A program made the translations under genes and the position numbers. DNA of 64,000 nt from Syngnathus acus (taxonomy: Eukaryota; Chordata; Actinopteri; Syngnathiformes; Syngnathidae), in NCBI RefSeq assembly GCF_901709675.1, contig NC_051105.1:10650604-10714603 (forward strand), written 5' to 3'. A model generated the notes under the pieces. That model had not been told where the DNA came from. It worked only from the letters and a program-made list of their open reading frames with translations, and did not search any database. Numbering within the stretch: the first letter of the stretch is position 1; each line of letters begins with the position of its first letter. Positions 9,713 through 23,046 of the stretch are shown in pieces.

Positions 9713-12380
9713 AAATCAGGTAGGCTTTAGAGAGCCAGATGGTGCTGCGCATGATTAGACTCGCCACTGACCTATTTGAAAGTGCTTTCTTTTTGTTTCA
9801 ATTACATAAAGCATCTCTACTACCATGTCAGAAATGCAAAATATGTTTCAGTAATCTGCAGTAAGCTTATCGTGTTGACGGTAGTGAGATTCTTAAGCGG
9901 CTTCACGGGCTTGTGAATTATTTCCCAATAAAAGTGCCAGGCAAGGTTTCTTTATTACACAAAGCTGTATAACCAACTTTGCCGTCTTGTACGCAGCAAA
10001 CGCAATTTCCCACGCGGGAGATGGATGTCACACGAAATGAAAACGTCAAAGAAAGTAAAGCTTAACTGAGCTTTGAAAGGTAATAAAAGGTTCAGAATAA
10101 CATTCGATTAGGTACAGGGAAGGCTAGGAGGCTTGCGTGTGACAAAAAGGATGCCTTGTCCGTCTCGTGGGGCCTTCAGAAAGCCTTTGGAGCAGAAACC
10201 ATCTTCCGCTATTAGTATTATTCTCCATCACAAATTGTATCATGCCAAAAAAATATGGAGCAAAAATGATGAAACCGCGATGAGACTTCTGAAACATTCG
10301 AATTACATGAGATGCCGTTTTTACAAGCAGGCCAGGAGTTTCGGGTTGCTGAACACCTATTAGGTTTCATTTGGCCGCATTTCGGAGTTTGGGATGAAAC
10401 ATCAGGCATGGCAGAAATGATGGCCGGCTAGATGGAGCCCAGTGAATTATGGGTCACTTCTAACGCGGCTGATGCGGTTTTACTGCGAAGAAAGACATTG
10501 TGACACCATTGGTGAGCATCTAATTCAACAAGAGCTGACTTTTTCTCCAATCTTTTAAAACGCATTCACTGCCAATGACATTTGTCTTTAAAGAATCCTG
10601 ACTTTCAATCTCAATTTATTTATTTATTTATTTATCTATTTATCTATTTATTTATTTATTTTTTTGTTTTTTTATTAATTATATTTTATAGTTTTATATT
10701 GTGCTGTTTGGGCATCTCTTATCTTGTTGTACTATGTATAATGACAATAAAAGGCATTCTACATGTTGCTGCACCGTTTGTGTTCGAATATCTATTGGTA
10801 ATAAAAGATAAAAGAAAAAGGAAAGTTGGGTCAAAATTACAGACGACCGTTTTCAGATGTAGCATGTAAAAGAAAAAAGGCCCGCACAAAAACAAATACT
10901 CAAGTGAGATGTAGATATCTGAACAATCTACTTAAGTGGGGTTACAAAGTATTTGTTTCCCAGTCAGCCATCGGGCTCAGACAAAGTACGCAGAAGAGTG
11001 TTAGCGGGTAACCATTAGCAACTGTAATCATTGGTCACATACTGTATCGGTTAGTAGCCAAAAACTCAATCAACAAGTCTAGGGAACAATCAGTCCAATA
11101 ACTAGAAGGCAATTATGCAACTACTCAGCTTGACTCTCATCCCTTCTTCTCCACCAAAGCATCATTTCAAGTAATTATGCTTTTGGAGCCCGCGTGTCAC
11201 TGGTCCAGATGGCCGCCGAAAGCTGTTGCGACCTTGATAGACTTTGCACAGGCGGCTTGTGTTTTCTCGTTGTTTATAAAATGGAGGCCTTGACACCTCG
11301 GGGCTTGTGGAGGCGAACGATCATCCACCGCAGTTGCGTTTCGGTTGTCCTGACAGCAAAAGCCATGCAACACTTCCTTTGCCGGTCCCAAGCTTTTTTC
11401 CGTAAGCTCCTCATTTTATTCATTTGCGCTTCATTTAAGACTCAGTCAAACATATTTACACCAGCAAGTTCTCCTCAGACCAACAAATTAGCCCGCAGAT
11501 GTTGTAAAATGCACTCTATAAATAAATATAAAATAGTATTTGTGAGCTAAAGAAGAGAAAGTTGACATCAGTAATGGGAAGCTAAGTTAGTGTCGACTTC
11601 CACACTGTGGCGAAACTCCTCAGGGAGTTATTATTATTCTCAGTACGGTGCGGCGCCCAAAGTTTCCAACTTCCCGGCAACCAATCATCCCATTAAAAAC
11701 ATTATCTGCAGGAACAATAATAACACTTTATGGAGTAATTGACTGTTATTTTTCCCCGTAGACGATCAAAAGAATCTAGCAGAGGGGAGTAAATGGGTGA
11801 GCGAGCAGCTCCAGGGCTCCCATTACAGGAGGGGAATGCGCAAAGCTAACAAGATGCGAGTGAGTAAGCGTCCTGAAAAAGTTGGTAGCGTTGCGCAAGG
11901 TCACACAAAAGCAATTTGAGCAATAAATGAATCCAGGGAGCGGGTGAACAGAATTTTTCATTGGGCTTGGTTTGCCTTGGAATTAAGTGTGGGAAAAAAA
12001 ATGGCAGGATAATAGACTGACCGCACGCGCACTTGGAATAATGAAACCAAATTTTTAATTCTTTTTTTGGTTTGTTTTACTAAGGGCACGGTAGCTGAAC
12101 TTTTAGGAGCACAAATAAACCATTCAGGGCTCAAAGAATGTAGAAAACTATCTACAATAAGATGAACATTTTCAAAGTAGGGTTCCAAAGTAAGAAAAGT
12201 TTTCACAGGAGAGCTGAAATTGGAAGTTTAGCGTTGGAAAGTGCTTGCTAATGTTTGTCTTCACTTGGCTGTGTTGCTCCGAGCCGAGCCCACCTAGGGG
12301 AAGGATGAACCCAAATTTACTTCTAGTGAGAATCCTCGTGAGACTCCCCGCCTCCGAGACCTGGTTTATACTGCCGTAAT
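9713..12380. other. Non-coding stretch
   Basis: No exon with convincing splice sites or protein similarity is visible. The longest open frame (11194-11550, plus) has no recognisable content. It holds the TTTA microsatellite listed separately. Confidence 0.4.
10612..10663 (+). repeat. (TTTA)n microsatellite
   Basis: About 12 tandem TTTA units with two TCTA variants, running into a T-rich tract. Confidence 0.9.
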
Positions 12381-12867
12381 TAGTGTTGGCTCGTGAGTGA
12401 ACGATTCGTTCAAAAGAAGGAATTATTTTCAGTGAACGAGAGTGAACGAATCACTTCCTAAAGTGATTCGTTCTTTTTTCATTCATATGACTTCAACCAG
12501 TAGGTGTCGGTAATGCGCATTGAAGCTGGTGCCACCTCGCCGTAAAACAAAACGAAGAAGAAAATGACGTAACTTCCCGTTCTCGAATTTCGTCGTGAAT
12601 TTCATTTCCCGTTCACCAACTGAACGGAGCTGTGAGTGATTTGCATTTCCAGTTCATCGTGAGAACGGATCAGTGAGGGAACGAATCTTGACTTTCCCGT
12701 TCGCGAACGAGTTAATGGGTGAACTGCCTTCCTCCCGTGCATCAACGGATCAGTCAGTGAACGTGTTGCGTCTCCTGATTCGTTGAACGATTCGTTTGAA
12801 CGAATCTTTTGAGTGAACCGATTCTAAAGATTCTGTTCACTTAAAAGAACTGGAATGCACATCACTA
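12381..12867. mobile_element. hAT-type MITE with 8-bp target duplication
   Basis: A 487-bp non-coding element is flanked by the perfect direct repeat GCCGTAAT (12373-12380 and 12868-12875). The ends are imperfect inverted repeats: TAGTGTTGG on the left, and on the right TAGTGATGTG read on the opposite strand, each followed inward by a GTGAAC motif. The interior is full of GAACGAATC/GATTCGTTC palindromes. Eight-bp duplications and (C/T)AGTG ends are typical of hAT elements. There is no transposase frame, so it is non-autonomous. Confidence 0.88.
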
Positions 12868-12875
12868 GCCGTAAT

Positions 12876-15800
12876 GAGGATGCCTTGGACTGACTGACTG
12901 CTTTTGTTGTACAGATTCACTTGAATGCTTGCACCACATCATTTGATGTGGTCCATGAAAGCAAATCAATCACGTCAACTTCCATGAAGCTCGATAAAAT
13001 CTAAACCGATATTTCAAATTGTTGTATGTAATAAATAACCACGTGGAGATATTGCAAGCGTTTTCTAACATAATCCCTCAACTTGATCTTTCATCAACAG
13101 ATTTATTATGGTTAGCGGCGGTGCTGTGCTCCATAATCAATCCGGAACAGAAGAGAGAAAATGTCAATATATTTTGAAGTGTGGAAGTACGGGGCTACGG
13201 CTGTGTTGACATCAATAGGTTCAGAATTTGTCCATTATCTTTTATTCTGTTTAAAAAAAAAAAGCTGATTCACCCCTTTGAATCGATAACACGTTTTCCA
13301 TAGCTCAGGCAAAAAAAAAGGAGAAAAGATCCCCACTGAGTATGTGGAGGTTTCTTGAAAGGAACTGTCAACGCTTCTGATCTTTTTAATCTCCTTTTTA
13401 TAAAAAGAAAGACTAACCTGAATAGGTGTAGCGCTAACCTTGTTTTATAAAACGGCTTTTATGTCAAACATGTTTTTCTTTACAACAAATAGCAGGACTT
13501 AAATTCTGCAGATACGCAGCAAGCATGTTTATAAACGTAATCAAATGACAAGCAATTCTTATCGCGTACGAACAAAAATCAACAATTTACGTTTAAATGA
13601 TACGTCGCATCGTTGTAAAGATCCTCTTTAGTTCCTAATCAGTCTCATTGAAAGTCGCACTTGCTTCGCTGTCCCGAAGATTAAATCAATTATAAAGATA
13701 TTCATCGCCACTGACAGCCAAAGTGGAGTGAAACGGAGCCACGGGGTGATTACAGTCTACAGTTTAAGACGGTGACAGACGCTAATTATGCCTTATGCTT
13801 AATAAAAAAAATTTTTTATAAAAAAAACCAAGGCTGCGCGAGGATGCAGAATGTCCAAAGGAATACTTTCAAGTGCTCTCGAATTATCACGTGACGCTGG
13901 CTCCCCGAATACTTTTGCAGCCTTGATCCCGCCTCTCATTTCTCCAAACACAATTTGACATTTGTGCTGACTAGCATGCAATGAAAAGGCATGTAGCGTA
14001 TCTCCAAAAGCAGCACCGGAATGCATGACTTCTTGTACATGAAATCAATATCGAGAAGTCAATTTCACTCGCACTTTCATTTTGTTTCGTTGCGATTCTC
14101 CATCTAACGTGTCATGCGAGAGCAAATAATTGATTGGCAAAGACGGGAAAAGAAAAACGTTCGCATTCGGTTACATGCACAATATGGTAAGCAAGATCAT
14201 GAAGAAAGTACTTGAGTACGCACTGATACCAAGTGCCGATACTTGCTGCCATTTTGTCTTGCATTTGCAATAAAGATTGCAAGTTTTAATCAAATAATGA
14301 TCAAATGAAAAACTTCTTGTGACACAAGTTGAGTTGCCCTCAAATATCCTAAAGCTTCTTAATACTATCTGCTGCAAGCACTTCACCGCACTTTATTAAG
14401 CCCAAAGTACCGCTGTGGGTTGGCTTCTCGAGCATTTGTGGTCTCTCCAAGGTATGTCTTTAAGTAAATCTTCTCAGGTTTTTAATTAAATTGGAAGTGT
14501 TCAACGTCACCCCCTCCTCTTGACAATTTCACAGAGCATAATTTGCCGTCGGCTTTAGCGTTGTCATAACACAACGAGCAACAGTTTGGCAGATAAGATC
14601 AATTGATTTTTTTTTTTATTGCTAGGCTCAGTTGAAGGTTACTGTCAAACTAAAATTCAAACCGAAATAATGACGTGTGTATTTAAAACTACAAAGCCTC
14701 TGCTAGCTTAATGCTAACATCCGCTACGACTTCAATGCTAGCCGTAAGGTGAATTTTCAGCCGGTTCCGTTGATGCTGTTAAACGCAGAAAGCTCATTTC
14801 CGCGTGTCCTTAGCAACCTCACCATCTCACTCATCATTAAAGTTAAATGATTTGCTCATGTTTTTTTAATGGGCTAAACTCCTAAAATGCCGTTTACCTT
14901 ACATGATGGTTTCCTCTGCGACACAAACTTTTAATATGCAGAGTATGTTTTGGTAAATATTCTTTTAATCTCTGGGTCTGGAAGTTGTTTGAATGCTGGC
15001 CCGCAGGCCAACGCAATCATGCCCCGTAAGAACTGCAAAATAAGATTAGATTGAAAAAATACATTGTTTTAAAAAAAAAAAATAAAAATAGAGAAAAATG
15101 CCCTTGGCTATGTTATGAGAAAGACAAAATGTGACCAAGGGACTTTTTATCACGAGCGGCGAAAAACACACTTTGCTGCGTTCACACTATTTAGTTTTGC
15201 TCTCTTTTCTTATGACTTTAATGCCCTTTATTGACAAAGTAATAAAGGCACTTGCAAGGAGTACAAAAACAGGCACAAGGCTGCTTTCCATGGAGCATAG
15301 TAGACAATATCAGCTTGCACTTAGCCTCAATTTTGTCCCGATTCTCGATCATACGACAGAGAATGATTGCGTAAACAGAAGGTACACTGCCGCCGTGTAA
15401 CAACACGCTGACAGCCCCAATGCATCAGCTGCAGTCACTGACTTCATATTGCCAACATGACTATGAAAAGCAAAAAAGGCGCTGAGCTCCCTGGAGAGAA
15501 AGAAAGAGCAAATGACAAAAAAAAAAATCCCTTTAGGAATTGATTCAATGGTAAGATTTTTATCGACACCTTCAGCTAAAATACTTCTTTTCAACTCAAG
15601 TTCCCACTAAAAGCTCTTTCAAGCAGAAAGGTGCTTTTCGGTGCACGCATTGTAAGAAATGACGTCGCTGTTATCCCTCCGAGCCCACTCTCACATGTTT
15701 CCTCCAGACTCGACTTCAATAACCGCCGGGGGATTTTTCAGCACTATCAATCCCCTGCAGGCTGTGCAAGCCACTGATGGGTGTCACCTTCACACAAGGT

Positions 15801-18189
15801 GTCCCGCAGAAAAAATGTGTAACTATTTACAGCACTGAGATCATGGAAATGTCATCATATAGCGTGTGAATTCGATAAAAAATATACAGCTTAGGTAATG
15901 TCATTTAATCAATATTTATATACCGTGTTGAATTTTGAAAACAGCTGTTTTGTTAAATTAATTTAGCAATATAACCCATTCAGAAATACTTCCAGATCAT
16001 TACATTTTATATCGCAAAATATACCCTTGCTGTGAAGAGATTCAATTTGTGATTTGAATGTCTAGCCAACCTTAGCAACGATATTGATGTTTACATCATT
16101 ATCATAGCACAAACAGCCACAGAAAATGACTTTAGTCATTTGTGCTACCGTTTACATTCTCCCCACGTTTCCCCCCCCCCCCTTTGGATTTTGTCCACTT
16201 GGCACATAGCGCCCTGGATGACACAGACAAAAAAATAAATATATGGGCATGGCAAAGCATTTGCTCCATTTACAAAGCTAATGCGGGTTTTTTAAGATAC
16301 AATGCGAAACTGGAAGACGAGAGAGAACACTTAACACATACCTGCCGATCGAAACTGCACGTTGTTTCTTTAGTGAGCATGACATTAACCCACAATTTAT
16401 CTGACATTTGAATCAATCAGAAGCGTGAAGACGCCATCATTTTATGACAATCAAGGACTGACATTTGAAACAATCAGAGGTGAGGTGTTAGAGAACATTC
16501 AATGATGATGTCATTAATTAGTTTACGTGGACTCGTGTCACATCAGAGTTGACTACAAAAAACAATTGTGGCAAAGCAAAACAAAAAACAGCAAGTGTGT
16601 CGCAAGTGATACGTTGAGAAACGACCAGTCACAAGGTCAATCATAAAATCTCGAGCAGCCACAACTCTGCTCCCGAGGTTCCATATTTAAGGAGATAAGA
16701 GCGAGAAGGTTTTGATTGCATTCATCCTGCAGCTCGCCTGCCTGTAGCGTCTCACTCCTGCCGAAGCAAATTAGCATCTTTAGCCACCTGCATCACACGA
16801 CGGAAACCAACACTTGTTTGTGGCACAAGCCGTGACAAAGACAAAATATTTTCACGGAAAACCATCATTCTTTTTGCGCTTGTCATTATGTGTTACTTCT
16901 GTGATAAGATCGACCTGTTAGATCTCATGTATGCCCGCATCTGTTAGCAAGAAAAATAACGTTTGGGTCATATGACTGCACCAGCATAATAAAGAATTCC
17001 TGCCGGCAAAGGCACGGCTAATTTATACAATAATCACATAGAGCCGTCCTCAGAAAATATCTAACTGGGGGCTATCATTTTCAAACAGCCTGTGTTGAAT
17101 CAGCAGAACCAGAACCACGGCGTTGTTATTAGCTTAACGACGGAGGCTGAAAAGCATCTTTTGTCTTTGTCTACAAAGTTGCATCATATATGTTAGCGTG
17201 TAAAAATCTACTTGCTATGGGGGACCAGAAAAATGAAAGAACGGCAGCTTGAGGCCTTCAAGCGTGAACTTGTTTTATTCATCATAGATTGATAAAAGAT
17301 TTACCATCTCGGCTTAGATTTTGGCATCAGAACCCTCGGGGGAACCTCGGCCCTCCCGATGTCCAAGTTGAGACGCTCGGAATATTAGAGTAAAGAAATC
17401 AGATCAGTTCTATGCTGCTGGGCTGCTCCGGCGTATGAAGCAAGCGGGCTGAGACGGAGTGTTCAAGGCTCGCATCAGAGCCCAAGTGTGGAGACCGCAG
17501 AGACCGAGACTTGCCGGCTGGGTCGACTCGACAGAAATCTTGCAGCAGAATTGTTTTTAGAGCGATAAATCATCATCGTTGCTTGAGCGACTGCTAATTT
17601 GAGTTATTATTATCGTTTCTTTTCTAGGGCGTAATCAACAAAAAGCTAATGAATATCACAGGACAATAAATAATTTACTCTGAGTCTGTTGTACTTCAGA
17701 TTCGCAAAATAAAAATACAATGAGAAGAGCTCCAGGCACGCAATTGAACTCATTTGCATGTGTTTCATTTGAAGGTGGTAACACTGCGGCCTCACGTTTG
17801 TATGATATTCAATATTTTACAAGAAAGTTTTCCACTTGGCGCTAATTGCACAAATATTAATGCAGCATCATCCATATTGATCAACAGAAAATATACAATG
17901 CAACATGGCACTCAGGAGAGAAGAACCACAATACATTTCCTGGCTGTTAGAAATGCCACAATCCAATTAACCACCAGTTGAATGAAATATGAAAAAATGA
18001 AATCAACTAAATCAATAAAGGGCAAGATCACAAAAAGACATCATCAATTAGCTAAGAGAACTTAGCTTGCCCTTGCTACTTACAACGCTAAAAAAACAAC
18101 ATGTGGATATGAGCCAGTCAGAACTGCGATTTCATTCACCGACACCCACGTCACTCACCAGTTTAGGCTCCGCCTTTTAAAGCCATAAT
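12876..18189. other. Non-coding stretch
   Basis: I see only short chance reading frames, A/T homopolymers and a C10 run (about 16171). No exon is supported. It probably belongs to the B3GALT1 5' intron. Confidence 0.4.
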
Positions 18190-18475
18190 AAAAATCCATC
18201 CATCTTCTTCCGCTTATCCAGGGTGGGGTCGCGGGGGCAGCAGCTTTAGCAGGAACTCCCGGACTTCCCTCTCCCCAGCCACTTCGTCCAGCTCATCCCG
18301 GGGGATCCCGAGACGTACCCAGGCCAGCTGAGAGACATAGTCTCTCCAGCGCGTCCTGGGTCGTCCACGGGGTCTCCTACCGTTGGGACATGCCCGGAAC
18401 ACCTCCGCAGGGAGGCGTCCAGGAGGCATCCTGATGAGATGCCTGATGAGATAATAAGAATAATACTTGCATCTC
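18190..18475 (-). mobile_element. Non-LTR retrotransposon 3' end (LINE fragment)
   Basis: On the minus strand a frame reads GRRPRGRPRTRWRDYVSQLAW and LLKLLPPRPHPG, the C-terminal tail of a reverse-transcriptase ORF of a type very common in fish genomes. It is followed by a 3' tail with ATCC repeats (CATCCATC at the left end). The element is 5'-truncated and inactive. Exact clade (Rex1-, CR1- or L2-like) is not decided. Confidence 0.8.
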
Positions 18476-18594
18476 GCATGCGTGTCAAAATAAATTTGTA
18501 TATTCATCGATAGAATACTCAATTTGAAGAACTAACAGCAGTTAGAGCAGTGTGTTGTAAAATCAGCTAACATTGGAACGCAGGGGAAAAAAAC

Positions 18595-18609
18595 AACAAC
18601 AACAACAAC
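18595..18609 (+). repeat. (AAC)n microsatellite
   Basis: About five tandem AAC units. Confidence 0.8.
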
Positions 18610-18699
18610 GTGATGTCCGCCTCACTAAAAAAAGTTAGACAGATTTTTAAAGTGGATTCATCCCACACGGGACCAAAACAAAGAAAATTGGCTTTTTGG

Positions 18700-18946
18700 C
18701 CAGTCAGTGGCAAGGCAACCATTTACACTCACGTTCACACCTACTGACTTACAGCATGAATGTCCAACTTAAATACCGGAGGAGGGTTCACAATTTTTCC
18801 ATCAATGCTACCGAAGGCCCACACAGAGAAAGCCGACCAAAGCGCGGGAAGAACACGCCAACTCTGCACCGACAATCTCGAAAGCCAGACAGTGTGACTG
18901 AAGCAGCAGCAGATGCGCTAACCTTACGTGCCCTCGTGCCGCCCTC
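18700..18946 (-). mobile_element. Old tRNA-head SINE, minus strand
   Basis: Read on the minus strand from 18946, it begins GGCGGCACGAGGGCACG, then GGTTAGCGCATCTGC, and later carries GTTGGCGTGTTCTTCCCG. This is a diverged copy of the widespread fish repeat with a tRNA-like head (GGCGGCACGGTGGACGA) and a GTTTGCATGTTCTCCCCG body. A related body fragment occurs at 22086-22141 and a related head at 21143-21212. Confidence 0.65.
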
Positions 18947-19541
18947 GAGTCCATTCCCATTTGGTAATTTAATTAAGCCTATTTAAAAAGAGTACATTAA
19001 AAAAAAAAATCCTACAAAAAAGAAGCTGCGAGGCAAATGCAATGCAATCTAAATTGCCTTTTCATTTCTGGGATTCAAGTGAGCTCCCTAAATGTGTATT
19101 GTAGCCTTAATTTTAGCTTTGGCTTCTAAGTGAAGCAGAAAAAGCTGCCAGGGTGCCATCATGAATTGGAAAAGTCATTGTAGCAGCTGCGCAGGAAAGC
19201 TCACAATGACTAAAGCGCAGAACATAAACCCAAATGGTAAATGGATTTTAGGGGGAGGGAGGTACGCAACAGCTGACTTCAATGCATTTCCACGCATGGG
19301 ATGAACAGCGTTATTCCAAAAGATTTTGAAATTCAGCTAACATCTGCTGCAAAGGCCACAACATGACAAATTATTTCCATCCTTAGTTAACAGACAGCAT
19401 GTGTTCAATATGGTTCAATATTCGTCTTTGTTTTCTTTTGGACCGTATAGAAAAGGCATATTATTCAGCATCCAGGCGCGGAAAATCAAGCAAACCGAAT
19501 AAACCAAAGATAGAATCTGTTAACGATGGAGCTCGGCTTTA

Positions 19542-20100
19542 ATCATTTCCAGGGAAAGGAGCCAAAACAGAACAATTCGATGAGAGTATGAGATCTGCAG
19601 AAAAACATTAGGGCTCTAAAAACAATATTTCTCCTTTTCTTTGGTTTTGTCCTGGTAAAAACACATTTAAAAAAAAAAAAATCATTTCCAGGGAAAGGAG
19701 CCAAAACAGAACAATTCGATGAGAGTATGAGATCTGCAGAAAAACATTAGGGCTCTAAAAACAATATTTCTCCTTTTCTTTGGTTTTGTCCTGGTAAAAA
19801 CACATTTAAAAAAAAAAAATCATTTCCAGGGAAAGGAGCCAAAACAGAACAATTCGATGAGAGTATGAGATCTGCAGAAAAACATTAGGGCTCTAAAAAC
19901 AATATTTCTCCTTTTCTTTGGTTTTGTCCTGGTAAAAACACATTTAAAAAAAAAAATCATTTCCAGGGAAAGGAGCCAAAACAGAACAATTCGATGAGAG
20001 TATGAGATCTGCAGAAAAACATTAGGGCTCTAAAAACAATATTTCTCCTTTTTTTTGGTTTTGTCCTGGTAAAAACACATTACAAAAAAACAAAAAAACA
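19542..20100 (+). repeat. Tandem array, 4 x ~138 bp
   Basis: Four nearly identical units start at 19542, 19681, 19819 and 19956 (ATCATTTCCAGGGAAAGGAG). Spacings are 139, 138 and 137 bp; the differences come from the length of the A run that ends each unit. Unit 4 has one C-to-T change in its CTCCTTTTCTTTGG segment and a degraded A-rich end. The near-identity points to recent expansion. Confidence 0.95.
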
Positions 20101-21142
20101 TCATGACATACTGTAACGCTGCCACATGTTATTTTTCTCATGTTGCTGGCAGCACTTTGGAATAATGGGGGGGGGGGGTCGAGGTCAATGACCGTACATG
20201 CTACTCGTGGGACATACTCAACCAGGTGAGCGACACTGACTAAGCACAGACACTTGAACCAAAGATTACACCGGTAAACTCACTTAACTAATTACACCAT
20301 GAGGAAATGTGATTAGAGCCGCCAGGGTAAGAAGGACACCGACAGAGACGCACGGGGTTGTTCTAAGCGTGTGTGCAGGCTCAATGGCTAATAAAATAAA
20401 GAGGAGACTCTTGGAGATATACAAGAAGTCTGGCTTTGGACCTTCATCCCTGCTCAACCAGATGGACGTGGAATAGAAGAGAGCCATGTGGCTGAACGGG
20501 GAAAGTAGATTAGCCTGAGATCCAGGTACTGATGTGAAATGTCCAAGCAATGGAAAGCGGGGAACAGCTTGTCAATCTCACTATCCACTGCTTTCACTGG
20601 TCGAGGCAGAAGAATTTTTTAAATGACGGCAGCAGCAAAAATTGTTGTCAGTTATTTTAATGAGGAAAAATGGCACTGCAAAATATTACTTTATGAAATA
20701 TACAGTCATGACATAATTTAATAGAATTAAAAAGAATTAATTTTTGTCACACTGCATTATGCTACTCTTTGGTTTGGCTGCTTTGGCCACTAGGGGCAGT
20801 ATAAGACGCAGAGACAGATACTGCTCCTCTCAGATCATCAGTACAGCATTAATATTCGTCAATCCCGGGCATAGCAATGTATATTAGAAGTGTTAAAATT
20901 AGAACTAAAAAGATTTGTTCATTTGGATATTTCAGAATATTAATGCAGAGCACCATTGTGTGAAACATTGAGCCTCACTCACAATGTGGGGATTTAATAT
21001 TAATAGTATTATTGTACTCATTATAATCCCTTAAGGGGAAATTCATACATGCATCCATCATCTGTGCAGCTCCTATCCTCACAATGGTCACGAGTGAGCT
21101 ACTGACTTTATATATACTGTGCCACATAAGCATGACGACAAC
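20101..21142. other. Non-coding stretch
   Basis: It contains a G run at about 20167-20178 and a CTCF-like CCACTAGGGGCAG at 20787-20799. No exon is seen. Confidence 0.4.
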
Positions 21143-21212
21143 AGCTCTGGATTTGAACCCCCAACTTTATTCAGACCTGTGAGGCAGATGTGATGACCAC
21201 TTGTCCACCATG
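21143..21212 (-). mobile_element. tRNA-Ser-like SINE head fragment
   Basis: The minus strand reads CATGGTGGACAAGTGGTCAT, then CATCTGCCTCACAGGTCTGA, then GTTGGGGGTTCAAATCCAGA. These are a degenerate A box and a clear B box, in the same family as 18700-18946. Confidence 0.65.
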
Positions 21213-21615
21213 TCATTTAATTTGATGATAATAATAACATAGGAATGACAATAAAGATTGACAATACAAGCTGGGAAATGACAGGACATCATTTCAAAAT
21301 GAATCCATTGAAATGCCTGCTAAAGTTCTCATAGCGATCGTTAAACTTTCAGCTTCTCTCCTTATTCTGCTCATTTCATGAAGTGCACTGAGATGCTGAC
21401 AGCCTTTCCCACGCACCATCGGTGGGACGGAGCCAAGTGTACGTCAATGACAATGGGGCAATTAAAATGGGAAAAGATCACAATACGCGCGTGGAAACTC
21501 TGTCCACAGACAGCAAGGACATTTCACACTCGGTGGTAGGGCGAAACTGAGATTAAAAATAAAAATGTAGGCATGACACCATGCGGCGATAGAGAGCATG
21601 TATAGCCGTGCCTAC

Positions 21616-21860
21616 CTCAGCCCATCGCGGCTCCATCCTTCCCACAGCACGCCTCATCCTGGACACCCACAGCAGCATCCTGCAGCGCGCTTATCACGCT
21701 GACAAAAACACGCTTGTGAGCAGTTCTTGTTGTGACGTAGACTGCGTCGACCAATCGGCGTGTAAATCTTCAGAGCGCTCGGCCAATCGCCTCGCGGCGT
21801 CATCACAAGACCCGCCCCCGACAGATTCAGACAGCAAGGTAGATTGCCGGCGTGGTTGCC
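21616..21860 (-). promoter_or_regulatory. CpG-rich promoter-like block with splice donor (candidate B3GALT1 first exon)
   Basis: The block is GC- and CpG-rich in AT-rich surroundings. It has two CCAAT boxes (GACCAATCGG about 21749; GGCCAATCGC about 21781) and a GC box (CCCGCCCCC about 21811). On the minus strand it ends in CTGAG/GTAGGC, a usable 5' splice site at 21616/21615. A minus-strand transcript starting here and splicing to the acceptor at 4420 would make this the B3GALT1 promoter, with the duplicated pseudogene inside its intron. Assignment to B3GALT1 is inference; no transcript is seen. XIRP2, also on the minus strand, ends at about 23.05 kb. Confidence 0.45.
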
Positions 21861-21869
21861 CACCTTTTA

Positions 21870-23046
21870 AATAATGGACAGCGTCAACACATTTATTTCA
21901 GCAAAACTAAATGTTTATGCCAAAGTTGTCTGTCATTTTTTTCTTTCCATAACGATAGAAGCTATTTTAATTGGATTTTTAAATGATAAAATATAATTAT
22001 TACAGTTCCATTGAATTTTTTTTTTCTAAAACAGTATATCACAAGACGTCAAATTTTAATTTATAAGAAGAAAAAATTTCTACCAAGTCTTATGTAGTTT
22101 CCTCCCACATTTCAAAAACATGCATGTTAGGTGAAGACTAAATCAGAGGTCACCAAAACTTTTGAAAGTGAGCTAGAGGTAGTACTCAACAATAATGAAT
22201 GGCTACCAGTTTGAAACACACTTTTGTAATAACAAATTAGTTCAAATTACCTCTGAAAACTGTGATTTAATTTTACAGGAGATGCTACTGGACTGTTGAT
22301 GCATCAGTGATCTGCAGCGCGCCTGAAGAGCTGCAATGACCAGCATTGCAAAGATACATAACATTTGAAGATATATGAAAACATGCAAGAAAAATCCAAC
22401 AAAAAAAAAAAAACATTTATTGTCTTTTGATTCATATTGTAACGGAACCAGCCTGAAAGCTTTGACAAATTCAGGAATTGACTACAAATTCAAATCCCAC
22501 CTAATCTGAAAATTTTATTTGAAAAATATTTTTGTTCAAAATAGAATATAAATCTATTCGCAGATTTTCTTGGACATAATGTACACTTGAATAAATAAAA
22601 ATAAATCCTTATTTCATTTAGATGTCTGCACACCAGGTGCTGAAATATTGTGCTAATCTAATATTGTGTGATTGTAATTTTAGCCAGAGCGGCAAACGTG
22701 ATTATTTCACATTAAAAAAAATGTCAAAAAATAATTCCAAAGCACAATTCATATTTTTTCTCTATATAATGCATTGGATCCATATTTAGGATTCACTAGG
22801 GAGAAAAGTCTAATGTCATTATCGCCACAGCAGTAAAACGAATCAATTTTGGCCATGCCCGCCAATTATCAAAAAAACTTGATTGCTTAGCATGATTAAA
22901 AATCCAAATATATGCAACACACAGTAGAAACAATGCTTTTTGTCACATCCACATTCTCTCGCTTTCCCTCTGCAACACCTGAACACAACACTGCCTCCTT
23001 GCTTCCAATCAACATACTCTTCATCCTTTCAATCATTCAACTATCT
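21870..23046. other. Intergenic stretch between the promoter-like block and XIRP2
   Basis: AT-rich. A SINE body fragment (GTTTCCTCCCACATTTCAAA) lies at 22086-22141. Next to it is a repeat piece starting AGAGGTCACCAAAACTTTTG (about 22145-22330) of a kind I recall as dispersed in fish. No exon is seen. Confidence 0.4.

Noticed and set aside
11194-11550. 118-codon plus-strand frame
   Set aside because: No family resemblance, AT-rich end and no splice or promoter context; length is within chance.
19542-20100. Regular repeats considered as a CRISPR-like array
   Set aside because: The units are about 138 bp and continuous with no unique spacers; this is a eukaryotic tandem repeat.
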